DNA of 64,000 nucleotides from Centropus unirufus (Eukaryota > Chordata > Aves > Cuculiformes > Centropidae): contig VYZI01000083.1 in the NCBI GenBank assembly GCA_013397695.1, positions 1,774,375 through 1,838,374 on the forward strand, read 5' to 3'. The notes below the pieces were generated by a model. It worked only from the letters and a program-made list of their open reading frames with translations. It was not told the DNA's origin and did not search any database. The translations under genes were made by a program, and so were the position numbers. Positions 48,664 through 61,500 of this stretch are shown here, in pieces; within the stretch, counting starts at the first letter, position 1; every line of letters begins with the position of its first letter.

Positions 48664-49107
48664 GACAAAAAATCTTTGTGACTTCTCACTAATACCACCT
48701 TTGTGTGATTCAGGCCTGTCTGAAGTTTTAGGGATTAACTGCTGTCAAGTTTAGAATACACTTTGTGTTCTTTTGGCACAACAGGACACTCAAAGCAGCT
48801 GTAAGGCATGTTTACCTCAAAGCCAGAGCTCTTTTTGTATTTTGACCAAGACAATGAATTACTGCAGGTTGTATAGACTTTTTAAATTCTTGTTGTTTCT
48901 CTGTTTTCTTTGTCTTTTCTTTATCTAATATAATATATGAAACAAAGTGAAAGTGCAGTACTACACATAAGGTCCTCCCCCTAATCAGGGAATAATCAGA
49001 AACATTTTTTGCACACTTAATGCAGAAAGCACAGTCAGACATGAAAGTGAGGAAACCCGTATGAAAATGGTTTGAAATAGAACCTTGCTTCTTTCTTCGT
49101 GTTCCAG
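48664..49107. other. no gene or named repeat seen
   Basis: AT-rich sequence with a minus-strand open frame lacking support. Confidence 0.5.
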
Positions 49108-49226
49108 ATTTTCATCACAGAAAACGGAGCTGAAGAGGGATCAAGGGCCACTGCGCTTGGACAAGACAAGATCAACCCATTGCTCCATAAAGCTGGGAAG
49201 AATCTTGCAGATCAGACGAGTCTTGG
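49108..49226 (+). CDS. candidate coding exon, set 2 (119 bp)
   Basis: A strong acceptor (CTTGCTTCTTTCTTCGTGTTCCAG) and a fair donor (CTTGG|gtatgt) bound 119 bp. The chosen frame starts at phase 0: IFITENGAEEGSRATALGQD, then KINPLLHKAGKNLADQTSL, with GG left over. The A that opens 59743 completes a glycine codon. Several CpG-containing codons are kept. A second frame is also open, so frame choice rests on the join to 59743. The product is unrecognised. Confidence 0.32.
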
Positions 49227-52200
49227 GTATGTTGAAAAGCAGTTAAAAAGCAGTGTTGCCTGTGGTTTTAGAACTTATTGAGGCTGCAGCTCTCTAGAGT
49301 TCTCAGCTTGAAGGCTTTCACTAAAACATTTAGAAAATAACATAAAACAAGCAAACAGAAGAAATTGATTATTTTTTTTTTCTACACACCAATACCGGGT
49401 TTAAAGTAAGTCTAGCTATAATAACTTCTCAGTGTAGTGCCCATAACTTAGCCAACTGTCTGGATCTTTTGTCCTCATCTATGATGTATGTGACATACAG
49501 TCATTTCAAGCAGGGTAGCTGTACGCTTGCAGCCAATTTACCCCTAGGGTACATTATACTATACATTGCTTTTTATCCAACTTTATATCTGGCTCACCTA
49601 CACATTCATATAGACCTGAGAACAGGCAAAATATTTAAGCTACTTTATCTCTGTGTTATGATCATTCATGCTGAAATGCCCATGTTACTAATAACCAGGA
49701 GAGTTCCAACTGAATTCTTTATGAACTCTTCTTGACCTGCTCTATAGTGTGTCAGCTTTTCCCTGTGGCCGACATTATATATAGCAGGATTAATATCCAC
49801 TGCATTTTCTGCTCTCTAGTAAAAGGCTTTCATATTGCTTTTAGGCTTTGGCAGTTTGTGTGCATGCATGTGTGTGCTTTTGTACCTCTTGCATAGAAAA
49901 TGCTGCAGCTTTAATCTGCACTTTTGTTTCTTTCAAAAGTAGCTCGCTAGATAGTCAGTTCTGAAGACCGAAGAATAAATTAGGAACCCCCTTCAGACAC
50001 TAATGTGGCCTAATTAAGCCAAGCTAAACATCACTTAATTAGACTCATATCAGGAATGAAGGTAAAGGAGATAATGATGTAAGTGAATTTATTCACTTCA
50101 AATTGATATAGTTGCTGTAAGTTTGAGAATTCTGAAAGGTTGTGTTTAAAGTCTATGGAGACATAGACCTTCTTAAAGAGGCCTTGATGTGGGAAGCCTA
50201 AACCTCAAATGTACGGAGATAGGGAGTAGTTTCAGAAGACACTGGCAATTATTCTCTTATCCTAATCTTTAGACTCTGCAGAATCTTTCCCCTTGCTGTC
50301 TGATGCATTGTTTACAGGAGTCATGACTGCCAAACACTTTCTAATGCAGCTAAAGGAACAGCTCCAAATGATTTATGTGAAGGCTTCATGGCAACTGTTG
50401 GGAAAAAGCCAAACTTCACAAAAGAGCTGAGGACCCAGCAATTTTTGTTTAGGCTTGTGAATGAATGACCAGATTTTGAAGAGGGCATGGTGCCAGCTTT
50501 CCTCAGTGCCAGCTCCTCTTAATTCTTCTCGGATAGGACTACTGGCTCCAGATACCTTTCATATATTTTGGATAGGTACATAAATAGCAATGTATGTTGT
50601 TGAAAATCTTGGTCTAAGAAAAAAGAAGATAAAACCCACAGTGGTGATTATGACCCAAAGAAAAAGAAACGGGAAGCAGAAAATATTCTAGAAGAGATAC
50701 CTAACAGATAGTGCAGTATTTAAACATTGTAAATTTGGAGATTTTTATCTGTTAATTCTGCCCAGATGCCAGGTTAGTGCTGATGTTAATCAGAACTACA
50801 CCCTAGAAACTGTTCGACTGTTTGTTAAAGTTTTATTTCTAATTTACCTTCAGTTCAACAGTTAGAATTTGGATGTAGAACATTTCAATACGTTTATGGC
50901 CATAAAATATCGAGAATTTTGAAAGCAATAATGAAATGCCTAACTTATTAAGAGCTCTTGAGGAGTTAATAGTTCATTATTTATTTGGGTTTGAATAGCT
51001 AACCAAGTTGTTCTCTTCTGCAATTGCACATTTGAAAATGCATTTATCAGTGGTTTGTGAGAAGTTATGTGATATTGTGGGGAGTAATACACAATATTGT
51101 TGTTTACTTTTTATTTTTATTTGATATTAAACCTCCAAGGACAGCAAAGCCTGTTTTACCAGCAGTAATACTTGTTTAGCTTACCCCTGAACAAACTTTT
51201 CCATACAGAAACCAGTACTCTTGCAAGAGTTTTCTATAGGTTCCATTCTACAGCAGAGAATAACCCCAGATCAAAAATTATCTGCATTCAGAGAAACATG
51301 TAGAATCATAGAATCACATTCTAATGCCATCCTTTAAGAAGTCTGGGGGAAATAAATTAGCCAGAGAAGTAAACAGGAAGACAATAATGTTGGCAGTCCT
51401 CTACAATGGTTCTGGTAGTTTCCTTCCCCCCCTTGTTGTGGGCCTAAGTCTAATCTTTATCTAATTAGGAGCTATAGTCTGATTACGACACTGCCAGCTA
51501 GGGAAGCATGACTTGCTATCATAATCATTTCCTTTTCAGGATCCAGTAGTCACGTCTGAGTGCAGAGGAGATTTGAAGCATTCTGGTGGTTATCTTCCCT
51601 TAGTGCATCACCATTGCAAATAACGATAGCTAAATGGGAACGCAAACATTGTTTGAGTGGGGCTCTGCAAACTTGGAGTGGAACAGGATTGTGTAGGATA
51701 TGTATTACAGGAAGATACAGGAGATGCAAGATCTTCCTAGAAATGGCATAAATTGAGGTGGTTTCAGACTGGGAACATTCTCATTCTTCTCACCATGCGC
51801 TGAGGCTGACGACCTGTGACCTGCTGCTTGTGGCTGTTATTGCTTCCTTCCATAGATTTTAGGAGAGATACCTTTTTTTTATATTTAACGTTCACTCTCT
51901 GACTGCCTAGCAATATAGGACTGATCAAGTTATCCAAGAAGACCAGGCAAGATAAATTAGATGCTTAATTTGCACATCAGGAACCGCAGGCAGACTAATT
52001 TTAAAAGGACATTTTGATAGAGTAAAATAGTACTCTGCACATATTAGTAATTGTCGGTTCCACAAAATTATTGATGACAGATGAGCTCTGGGCTTTGAAT
52101 CTTTGCTTAAATTAACATTTAAAGGGTAATCTCATGAAATATAGACAACAAAAGTCATTAGAAATCTATCACATAATTTTCAACACTTAAACAATTATTT

Positions 52201-55200
52201 TCTCTATTACTGTTCATAATTCTAATTATCCTGTTTAAAAACAAGTATAAAATGATATGTATAATACAGATAGTCACATTGTGATTATTCCTTCCAAAAA
52301 TTAAAAGTTGATTTTAAGAAATCTGAAAACAAAAGTAATATATTCCTGTACCTGCTACTATATGTACTTACAAAGGGATGTCATCTATAAATTAAGTGTG
52401 AGCAGCTCAACCCAGTGCGTACCTTTTTTTGCTGGTCCCCAGCAGAACTCCCTGAGCCATTCTTAATCTCATCTCTTTCAGTATCCCTCTGCCTTTATAG
52501 CCCCATGTCAGTGCTGTGTGGGGCTTGGAGGAGGCTGCTCTGGTCTAGGGTACTAGGACAAAGAACAGGGGTAGTGTGGTGCAGTTCTGACAGCCCAACA
52601 GTATGTGTTAGGTCTGAAAGGAAAAGCTTCCTATCCTTCGTGTGCATTCAATTAGTTCTTTTTATCTGACATCACGCATTTTCCTGTTGGTTTTTAAATT
52701 CCATTGTGTACTTTTTTCTTTGTCTACCTATTTATAAGTTAAACGTGCATGAAAATGACAGTCACTAATTCTACCAAGCATGGAGAATGAGCTTAATATA
52801 CTTAAGTGTTTTGATATTGCCCCATCTGAGCTGCATGGTGCATAGAGATGTACCCCAGCATTGATTAGCTGCTTCATTCCTATTCTTATCCCCCTCCTTG
52901 GTTCAGGAAAACTAGATTTCACATTTCTCACCTCTACCTTGCATTGTTCAGCACCCTTCAAGGATTCCACACCTTTCCCAGTGAGACCTGACTGTAATTG
53001 TGTTTGGGGAAAGACCTTTGGTGTGACTTCTTGTTCTTGCCCCTGGTCTCCTCGAAGCATGGAAATCCTATCCCTCGCTAGACAGTCAACTGCTTCAACT
53101 CCTTCTATCCTTTATTTATCTTGGGAGCAAGTAGAAATCTAAACAGAGCATTCCAAATATGTGGATTACTAAGGTGTTTTCATTGCCTATTTTATTTTGG
53201 TTTGATCTCTCACTGTCCTACACATAAATACATAAGGGTTAAGCCTGCTTTCAAGACCTGCCTCCTGCCTTTGGATCCCACCTCCTATCACAAGCTTATT
53301 AAAGACTGTGGAATATAAAATTATATGCACATATATCTTCTTAGGTATATTATCAATTTTAAAAGCTTCTCAAATCTAATTTGACAACTCTTTAAATCAA
53401 ATTCTTAAATGGTATCTCTTGAAATGCTGAGGAAAGAAAATATTGGCCATGTATACAGTTGATGTGCACATTCTTTTCTCTGCTTACTCTTTGCAACTCA
53501 TTTACTCATTACAGAGAACTGTAATATGAAAAGGGCAAAGAGTTACCTGGGGAGAATTCTTCAAAGCATTTGCATGTTAATGTGTCAGTTTGGATGGGTA
53601 GAAATACATGCGTGAATTTAAAAGTAATATAAAAGATTTGAAAAGAGTAATATAAAAAAAAGTCATTGTAAATGGTTTAGCTCACTATATAAACTTCATT
53701 TCATAACACATATTCCTCTGCAGTGATCCCATTTCTTCGTACCAGTTAAATACTTCCAAAATTGCACCAGATTTGTGGGAATAGACAAGAACAGCAAATT
53801 CTCGATCTAGCCATTAATTTTGTAAACTTTGTTTCTGTGGAAAATGGTCATTGGACTGAAAAAAACCCTGTCATTGCCTGTTCTCACTGTTCTGCCATCC
53901 TAATGAAATACTTTTGACAAAATAATATTTTTAAGATTATAACTACTAAGAATGAAACCTCTCATTCATCTGCTTCATCTTTAGTTGTCATTTGTGTGGT
54001 CAACTCAATTGTTCCTCAGTTTGTGGGATTTTTCCCTCTACATATGCCACACCTATATTCAGCTCTGCGTACTACTTTGCACAAATGTTTCACTCTTTCT
54101 GTCCTTCCCGCTCGTAACCTTGGTTTAAAATAGTGAATAGTTTTACAGTCACATTTTGGGTTTTTTTGCATTGTCCGCGTGTCTGGTTTTTTAAGTTGGG
54201 TTTGCAGTGACATTGGGCAATAAAGGATGCCTGTGGGGATTCATGAAAGCCCTTGTGTTAGATATCAAACCTCCATTATCTCATAGTGGTTTTGGGGCGT
54301 CTAAGTTGTCAAAGAGCTTCAGTGAATCTGATAGAGGTCTGTCCCACACATCAGTGTTTATAACCCTGGATCTATCATCTTTTATTTGATCCCAACAGGG
54401 CAGAGTCTGCTCCTATGTGTTGAATAGCTCTTACTCCTAGGAGATTATATTAAACGTATAGTTACTGAGTGGGATGAAAAATCTCCTCTATGAGCATAGT
54501 TGGATAACCTTTAGTCTTTCCCTGAATATAAAACTTGCAATGAAGACCTACGGCTGATTTCAGTACACCTATGCTGGGCTGTGTCAGTAGAAGTTCAATT
54601 TTTTATTAAGACAGTGTGTTGAACGTCATTCTACTATTGACCAAGTTGCAATAGCACTTTTTCATATTCATTAGAAAAGAAGCAGACTTCAAAAGCAAGA
54701 CATTTTTTCTCTAAACTTGAATATTGAAAGGAGGAATGCACATTAGTAAGCAGACATGCATTGCAAAGTAATATAAACCTTATAGTTTCTCAGCAGAGTC
54801 TTAGAACTTTAGTGCTTTTAAATTTATTAGTTACCCACAGTTACACTGAGATTCTTTGGAAGATTTAATGCAATACATCATTGCATCATTTATGCAATTT
54901 GAAGCATAATGTTTCTGAGTGGAGAAGGTTTTTTTTGCCATGACTACACCACTCAGGGTAGAAACACCAACATCTACAGGCAGGATGATGTAAACCAGGA
55001 TTTAGTTTGTTGTTTTTTTTTTGGTTTTTTTTCAGAAAGTTAAATCTACATGTGAAGTCATATTTAAGGTATAATGCAGAATGGGATTATTATTAATTTT
55101 CAGGCTGGTTCAATTTTTAAAATTGAAGAAGAAAAGAAAGAAGAAGAAAAAAAAAAACAGAAGAAAAAGCTGTTTTGCCAAGTTTGGCAAAACAAAATTC

Positions 55201-55280
55201 TTTTCACTAACCTTCCTGGATAGTTGTTTATATACTGAAATAATGTAGAATTAGACTGGAGATAAAGATAAAATTTTCTA
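49227..55280. other. no gene or named repeat supported
   Basis: A 6-kb AT-rich stretch. At 51540 a strong acceptor is followed by 27 open codons and a stop, without further support. Short open frames at 52.4-53.3 kb have no splice or start evidence. A purine-rich run (GAAGAAGAAAAG words) lies at 55,120-55,170. Confidence 0.5.
55171..55194. repeat. 11-bp perfect inverted repeat (hairpin) after a purine tract
   Basis: TGTTTTGCCAA and TTGGCAAAACA are separated by GT. A 50-bp GA/A-rich run lies directly upstream. Confidence 0.88.
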
Positions 55281-55468
55281 CAGTGTGGGTGACAAGAAGA
55301 TAGAACAAATTGCCCAGAGAAGTTGTGGATGGCACACCATTGGAATCATTCAAGGTCAGGTTGGATAGGTCTTTGAGCAGCCTCATCTAACGAAAGGTGC
55401 CCCTGCCATGGGAAACAGGGTGATCATTAAAGATCCCTTCAAACGCAAACCATTCTATGATTGTATGA
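55281..55468 (+). mobile_element. CR1 LINE 3' end, diverged
   Basis: This reads CAGTGTGGGTGACAAG, then AATTGCCCAGAGAAGTTGTGG, AGGTCAGGTTGGATAGG and GTGCCCCTGCCATGGG, and ends ACCATTCTATGATTGTATGA. It is older or more mutated than the others but has an intact terminus. Confidence 0.9.
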
Positions 55469-58400
55469 CTTTTTTAAAAAAAAATAACATCTCTAAGAGA
55501 TGAAAACACATCTCTCTATAGATAATGGCTGTTGTTTTTAAGTGGCTTAGGGCTATGACAACTAATTTAAATTCTTTGCCTTTCTGGTTGCTGAGATCTG
55601 GCTGAAACTCATTTGTGAATCATGTCCCTTGTAGCTTAGTGAGAAAAAGGAAAATAAAGAAAACAAAGCAGAATTCTATTTTTTGCTGTTTTGCCATTCT
55701 TTAAGAAAGTGGTGTCATCGTTAAGGATGGCCTACTGGACAGGAGAGTACCTAACACATTCGTCAAATAGCCCAGTAATAATCAGTGAACTTGAAAAGGC
55801 TGATCCTTTGTTGAATTTGTTCATTACTAAACTGGAGAATATGATTTTACTATAGCTGACATGCAATAGGAAGTCCAGCCTTAGCTAATTAGGCTTGGAT
55901 TTTTCACATGACCTCCATGCTGAATGGTTTGTCTTTTGCCCATTCTAACAGGAGCAGGTTAGTGGTTTGGGTATCCTCAAAACGCAGTTGTTACCACTAA
56001 AATTCCTGGGAGAGTGTTAATTTGGGAGGGAGTTAGGGGAAGATTGGCCACTTCTGACATCTTCTTACAATGGTTTCAAGATCTGGAGCCCTCCTCCATA
56101 TATTGGGGCAAAGGTGTTGTTAAAGTGTCCTTACCTGTCCATCTTCAGATGGCCAATGCAGTATCATTAGTGATGGCATTTTCGGACCAAGTGAATGATT
56201 ACTTATTTGCGCATAACCAGGGAAGTGGCTGACTGCACAGTAGACAAGTAGACTTCCTACTTTCTACTGCACAGTAGAAAGGCATTGCCAATTTATTAAT
56301 CAACTTTCTTTGTAAATCTTGGTTCATAGGAAGGTTTATATAATTTTTATGCAGTTGTTAACATTTCATACTTCACTAAGATTAGTCACTAAGAAAATAT
56401 GCCTGATAAGCCAGAAGATGACTCTTTTACAGAGCCCTTCTTAATAAAAGCCACATCAAGAGCCCATTGCAGTTAATAGAGAGTCATTAGTTTCTCACCA
56501 GACCTTAAAGCAAAACAGGCTTGGCTTTCTATAGTGGTAAATTTATTGAAGGAAGGAGAAAGATGCATATATCCAATGAGCCAAGGAATTTGTGGTGTTA
56601 CTCTGCTGAGGTTGTTGGCATTGTATGCATACTCAACTAGTCCTTAAATTTTAAGAGCAGAAACGTTGTAATGGATGCAGAGATATTTTGAGCTTTCTGC
56701 TATGAAAGGGAATGTATTAATTTAGCATGTTTGTCCTGGCTTTTGCTGAGGCCAGTTGGTGTGGTATCACTAATGAGGCGTCCCCTAGAAACACAGAACA
56801 ATATTTTTCTCATATATTTGTCTCTGCACTAAAGACAATGACTAGAGAGAGAAAAGAAAGTCAGAGAGTCTGGGCTGACTCGTCTATTCATTGATTTTTC
56901 ACTCCTACGTAGTCCCCTTTGAACCCAGCTTTCAGCAGAAGTAAAATGCTGTGCTGCCAACATGCCCTGGTTTGTACTGGGAGAGAGTAAGGTCCAGTTT
57001 TTAACAAAAAAAAATCAGTAAAAATAAGTTACGTGTTTAATATAAAAAAAAAGATGTAGACAGGGTGTGACTCAAAGAGAGTAATTTCAAATGTTGAGTC
57101 CCCTTAAAATTTTCTTTGACCTGAGTTTAAGAAAAAGAGATATGAAATTTTTCGTACAGGATAAAACAGCTGTTGAAAGCATCGTATTAAGATTTTTGTC
57201 TTTTTCTAAAAAAGCTCTTCTGTTCAGCTGACCAATTTTTAAACTCGGAATTTATAGTTTTAGGAAGACCAGATAAAGGTTCAGTGATTAAAAAGAGCTG
57301 GGAATTTCATTCTGTCAAAAACAGCTAGGCATTGCTTTTCTGGAATACTGAAATTTGAACAGTGACTACATTGTAGATTAAAATGCTATATGCGGTGTGT
57401 TTACTCTCTTTGTACTCTCAAGAGAAACAAAATTAGGACACTGTATGAGATTAGCTTTGTGATAAAAGCATATGTCTTTTATGAACTGCACAGTTCTTGA
57501 GTATATTCTCTCAGCACCCCAATTCAAGATGTTAATTTAATGGAACCACTTGAACCATGAGTGTGGCCTTTCCATGTGTAAGATAATTAAAGAGTTTGTA
57601 AACTAAGATTAATAAAGCATTATAGTAAGTTTAGTTTCAATTAACATTACAAATGCTACTCTTTTAGGAAGTAATCGACATCTGATTAGCACGTTGCAGG
57701 GTATAGCTATTTAGATATTAATCAAATTTCTAAACCTTGCTTACAAAATTAAAGACACGAAAGTAATTTTCCTTTATTTTTATGGAAACTAAGCTTATCT
57801 TTTACATGTTTTTGCTCAGGGTCACAACTTGTAGCATATGCTGAGAATATTACTTATTAATTATGGTCAACATTCTCAATATGATGCTGAAGTCCATAGG
57901 GCAACATCTGCCTTTTTGATGCAGGTTGTGTAATTGTAACCATAACAGAGGATTTTTTAGCTCTGTCTGTTAGCTTGTAGGACTACTCTGTTGTGTGTCT
58001 AAATCTGTGCACAATAGCAGCTTTGTTTCAAAAAAATAATGAAACTAATTTGTAAAAAATACAGTGATGGGTCTTTCTGATTAAAAAGGTAATAAAAATG
58101 CAATGCATGCAAGCATATTTTGTACTTGGCTCCAGTTATTTTGCATTTGAGCAGTCTAAATTAAATACTATAAATTCTGCTGAAGAAGTGTAAATACTAT
58201 AAGTTAAATCTGGCTGCATAAAAATTCAAGCTAAAAAGAAGGAGCTACCTTTAAATTTAATCTTTTATATTTGGAATCATTGAGCTTTCCTGCATTCGAT
58301 ATGAAACTCCTTTCTTTATAGACTGTTACAGAAATATGTCACTAACGGTAAGGACCCCACTGTGTGCAGTCATCAAAAATGGATAGGACTTCCAGTTATT

Positions 58401-59742
58401 CCTAAGGAAGATCTGTAGGCACCCATGAGAAGGAGTTCACATAAGCAGTTTAAATCTAACTTTTTATTTTATATTTTTCAGTTTTTTCTATTCCTACTGC
58501 TGACTGGCATCACACCAGAAAGCTAAGCTTTGGTCTCCTTTGAGGAAGAGAAGGGGACAATTCATCTCTCTGCAAGAATTCCACTCAGGAGACTGATTCA
58601 AAGTGCGTTGGCAGCTTTTTGAAGCCACAAAGGATCTGGAGATCTATATCTAATGAAGGCAGCATGTAGAAGGTCTTTGGGAAGAGCTTTAAAGTGCATT
58701 TAGGATCTTCAGAGTCTCATCAGGAGCCTAAAGGGGGTTAAATCATTGTAAAATTAGCACTGTTGAGGGGGTGATCTGTGCTGGGAGTGCTGGTGGCTTT
58801 TCTCTGACTTTGAGTATGGTTCCCCTCAAATCTACCCTGGAACCGGGTTCCTTGCATCCCATGGACCCCATAAGAAATTAAAATAACCCATCAGGATACT
58901 ATAAAACAAACAGTCAAGCCCCTGAAGGAAACCAGAGCATACCACAGGCTTATTCCCCAAACTGCAACCTCAGAGCTGGCTGGATAAGAAACATTCCCTT
59001 CTCCCCCAGGAAAGAGAATCCATTTGTCACATTTAAATGCTTTACACTGCAGTACTTCCCACAAGCCGGCTTGTATAAGCAGCATTTTTAGCAAAGCAGG
59101 AGAGCCCGGTAGAACTTCAGTAGCTGAACAAATCTCTCATCTTTATCCTCTACAAAGAACAAACAAAAATGACTTCAAAATTTGAATGGTATGGGAAATG
59201 GGGATTAACTAGTCAGTAAGTGAAAGCAAGCTACAGCCTGGAGCAAATTTGTAATTAGGTAAGTTACAAACACTTCAATAATGAGAAGTATAATAGAAAT
59301 TCTGACAGGTCCTGTACTGTAGAGAGCTTGTGGGCACCATTGTAATAAATGAACAGATATCTATTTGATTTTTTGTTAAAAGTGAGAAGCCCCAAGAGTT
59401 TTGTGTTACTTCATTTAGTGCTTGGTGAGGCTGTTTATATGAGACTTTCCCCTCCATTTTAAATCACTTATTGCTGCTTTGGCAGTGCCTGTTAGATTCC
59501 ATTAGATTCATTAGCTCTTCTAAAGAGCATTGCTCTGTGGAAATAGCTGAAACAGCTGCCCTGTGTAATTTTGTTATTGCTTTAATTTACTCAGAATTCT
59601 GTTTTAACACTCCAGCTGTCAAATATAAAGAGGAAAAAACAATCAATATAAAAGCACTTTCTACCTTAGTGTTCTTACGTGTACAGTTTATCGGAAAATG
59701 TGTAAGAAAATAGGCAAATGTAGCTTTTTGTTTTCTTCCAAG
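55469..59742. other. no gene; one hairpin
   Basis: AT-rich sequence apart from the palindrome at 56260. No CR1 or supported exon. Confidence 0.55.
56260..56281. repeat. 10-bp perfect inverted repeat (hairpin)
   Basis: CTTTCTACTG and CAGTAGAAAG surround CA. The right half also repeats a nearby ACTGCACAGTAGA at 56232-56244. Confidence 0.85.
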
Positions 59743-59812
59743 AGATTTCTTTGCGCTGCTGGAAAGAGATAGCACTTCCCAAAATGCCATCTATGGAGCG
59801 CTTCTCAGTGGG
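59743..59812 (+). CDS. candidate coding exon, set 2 (70 bp)
   Basis: A strong acceptor (CTTTTTGTTTTCTTCCAAG) and a strong donor (CAGTGGG|gtgagt) bound 70 bp. The frame entered from 49108 reads DFFALLERDSTSQNAIYGAL, then LSG, ending on a codon boundary. A second frame is open, and the third stops. The stretch starts with a hydrophobic helix-like segment. It lies 341 bp before the terminal candidate at 60154, whose frame it enters in phase. The product is unrecognised. Confidence 0.36.
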
Positions 59813-60153
59813 GTGAGTTCTCTGCCAAACTACTTCTCTCACATGGTGAAACATCTGTCAGTCTCTAGGCCGAGCTGCATTCTGTCCAGTGCCACTTGTT
59901 CAATCTTAGATCTTGGCCAAATAGGGATCACAAAAACCAAACACATGCTGTGCTGGTGTCCTTAAACCTTTTTTTTTATTGCAGAAGCATGGGATGAGGT
60001 TTCATTGATTGTCTTATTGCAGCCGCAGATATGTTGCTGAAAATGGGTGAATCCAATCTGTATAGCTCATTTGATTTGGTAACAAAACTCTTCATGTGTA
60101 AAAATGTGTGCTCTTGTTGCTTTCAAGAATACCAAATTGCTTACTTTTTATAG
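59813..60153 (+). other. candidate intron, set 2 (341 bp)
   Basis: Runs from GTGAGTTC to CTTACTTTTTATAG. No repeat is inside. Confidence 0.33.
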
Positions 60154-60213
60154 TCCCAACCAGATCATCCAGTGAGAAAACGCAAGAAATCTCCCGTTGT
60201 TGTTGAATACTGA
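60154..60213 (+). CDS. candidate terminal coding exon, set 2, with stop codon
   Basis: The acceptor is TTGCTTACTTTTTATAG. From phase 0 it reads SQPDHPVRKRKKSPVVVEY and stops at TGA 60211. The RKRKKSP cluster looks like a basic nuclear-localisation-type C terminus, which is what makes this short piece persuasive. I found no canonical AATAAA in the next 500 bp, which counts against it. I do not recognise the protein. Confidence 0.35.
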   Translation, partial: SQPDHPVRKRKKSPVVVEY

Positions 60214-61136
60214 TTAGAACTAGAGAACTATAGCACAGGGTATAATGATGGCAACTGGTCTGGCCGCAGTTCTGGTTCAGTATCTCACAGAAGCTGTGTG
60301 AAGCTGACTTACCTCAACCTAAAACTCAGTTCTTAATTATCGGTTGCTTACAGACACATCTAAAGTAGCACTGAATCCATGTAGGGATGGCCACTTCCGG
60401 GGTGGCACGGATAAAGGAGAGATTCTAGTACAGTTCTGTTCAGATATCTTTCTAGTGAAATGGGGCAGTTTCTTTAAAAGGGACTTTAAAACGTGTCTGT
60501 GTCTTGCATTGCTCTATTCCAGGCTTCTGCTGAAATGTAGGTGAGTCTTCTGCAGCCATTCAGGCCTGAGTGAATAGATGAAAGTTTCTCTCAAACCTAT
60601 TTTGAGTAGGTTGCCAGTAGGAGCCGCTGGCAAAGTGAATCTGGGGAACATCTTCAGCTGATTAGAGCCGTGTGTGTGTGTAAATTCTGAGAGGAGAAAG
60701 CGCGGCTGTTCTTTTTACAAGCTTTACAAGGTTATTTAATATAAATTGTACATACAAAAGTAATCAGAATGAGGTTTCCCTTCCAAAGGAGGAGAAATGG
60801 AGTCAGATGGAATGAGACTTCCTGAAACTGATAGAGATTATCCTCTTTTATTAATGCTTCTTGTTCTCACTTGGAGTATGGAGTAAGAATTATAATGCGT
60901 GATCTGAATAAGGATAAGAATCTGATCAAATATTTTGAAATTATTTTTTTTTCCAAAGAATATATGTGGGTGATTTTGAGTTGACTATTCTCTAGGAACT
61001 GGTTGAATCAATTAAGCTAATGTTCATGTTGTTTAATTCCATTTTATAGATTTTTATTTTGCCTGATATTTTTAAATAAGCAGTACCTCCTATTTTCTTC
61101 ATTCCCCCCCAACTCCCCCAGTAAAGTTACTTAGAC
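60214..61136. other. no gene or named repeat seen
   Basis: AT-rich sequence, possibly 3' UTR of the set 2 candidate in its first part. Confidence 0.5.
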
Positions 61137-61500
61137 TCATAGAAATTAGGGAATGGTTTGTGTTGGAAGAAACCTTAAAGATCATCCAATTCCAACTTCC
61201 TGTCATGAGCAGGGACACCTCCCACTGGATCAGGTTACTCAAAGCCCCACACAACCTGGTCTTGAACATCTTCAGGGATGGGACATCCATGACTTTTCTG
61301 GTCAACCTGTGCCACTGCCTCCCCACTCTTACAGTAAAGAATTCTTTCCTAGTGTCAAATCTCAATCTTCCCTCTTCCAGTTTAAAATTGTTCCCCCTTA
61401 TCCTATCCCTGCACTCCCTGATAAAAAGCCCCTCCCCATCATGCCTATATTCCCCCTTTCAGTCCTGGAAGGCAGCTATAAGGCTCCAGAAGAGAAGGCT
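61137..61500 (-). mobile_element. CR1 LINE 3' end, 365 bp
   Basis: The plus strand opens CTCATAGAAATTAGGGAATGG and runs through GGGACACCTCCCACTGGATC, GGATGGGACATCCATGAC, GTTCCCCCTTATCCTATCCC and AGGCAGCTATAAGGC to AGAAGAGAAGGC. It is a minus-strand copy. The overlapping plus-strand frames at 61153-61570 (134 and 136 codons) are antisense CR1 and not genes. Confidence 0.92.

Noticed and set aside
51301..51317. TAGAATCATAGAATCA resembling a CR1 terminus
   Set aside because: Only the terminal octamer-like words are present, with no further CR1 match.
51540..51623. Strong acceptor followed by 27 open codons and a stop
   Set aside because: No upstream candidate enters it in phase and no polyadenylation signal follows closely.
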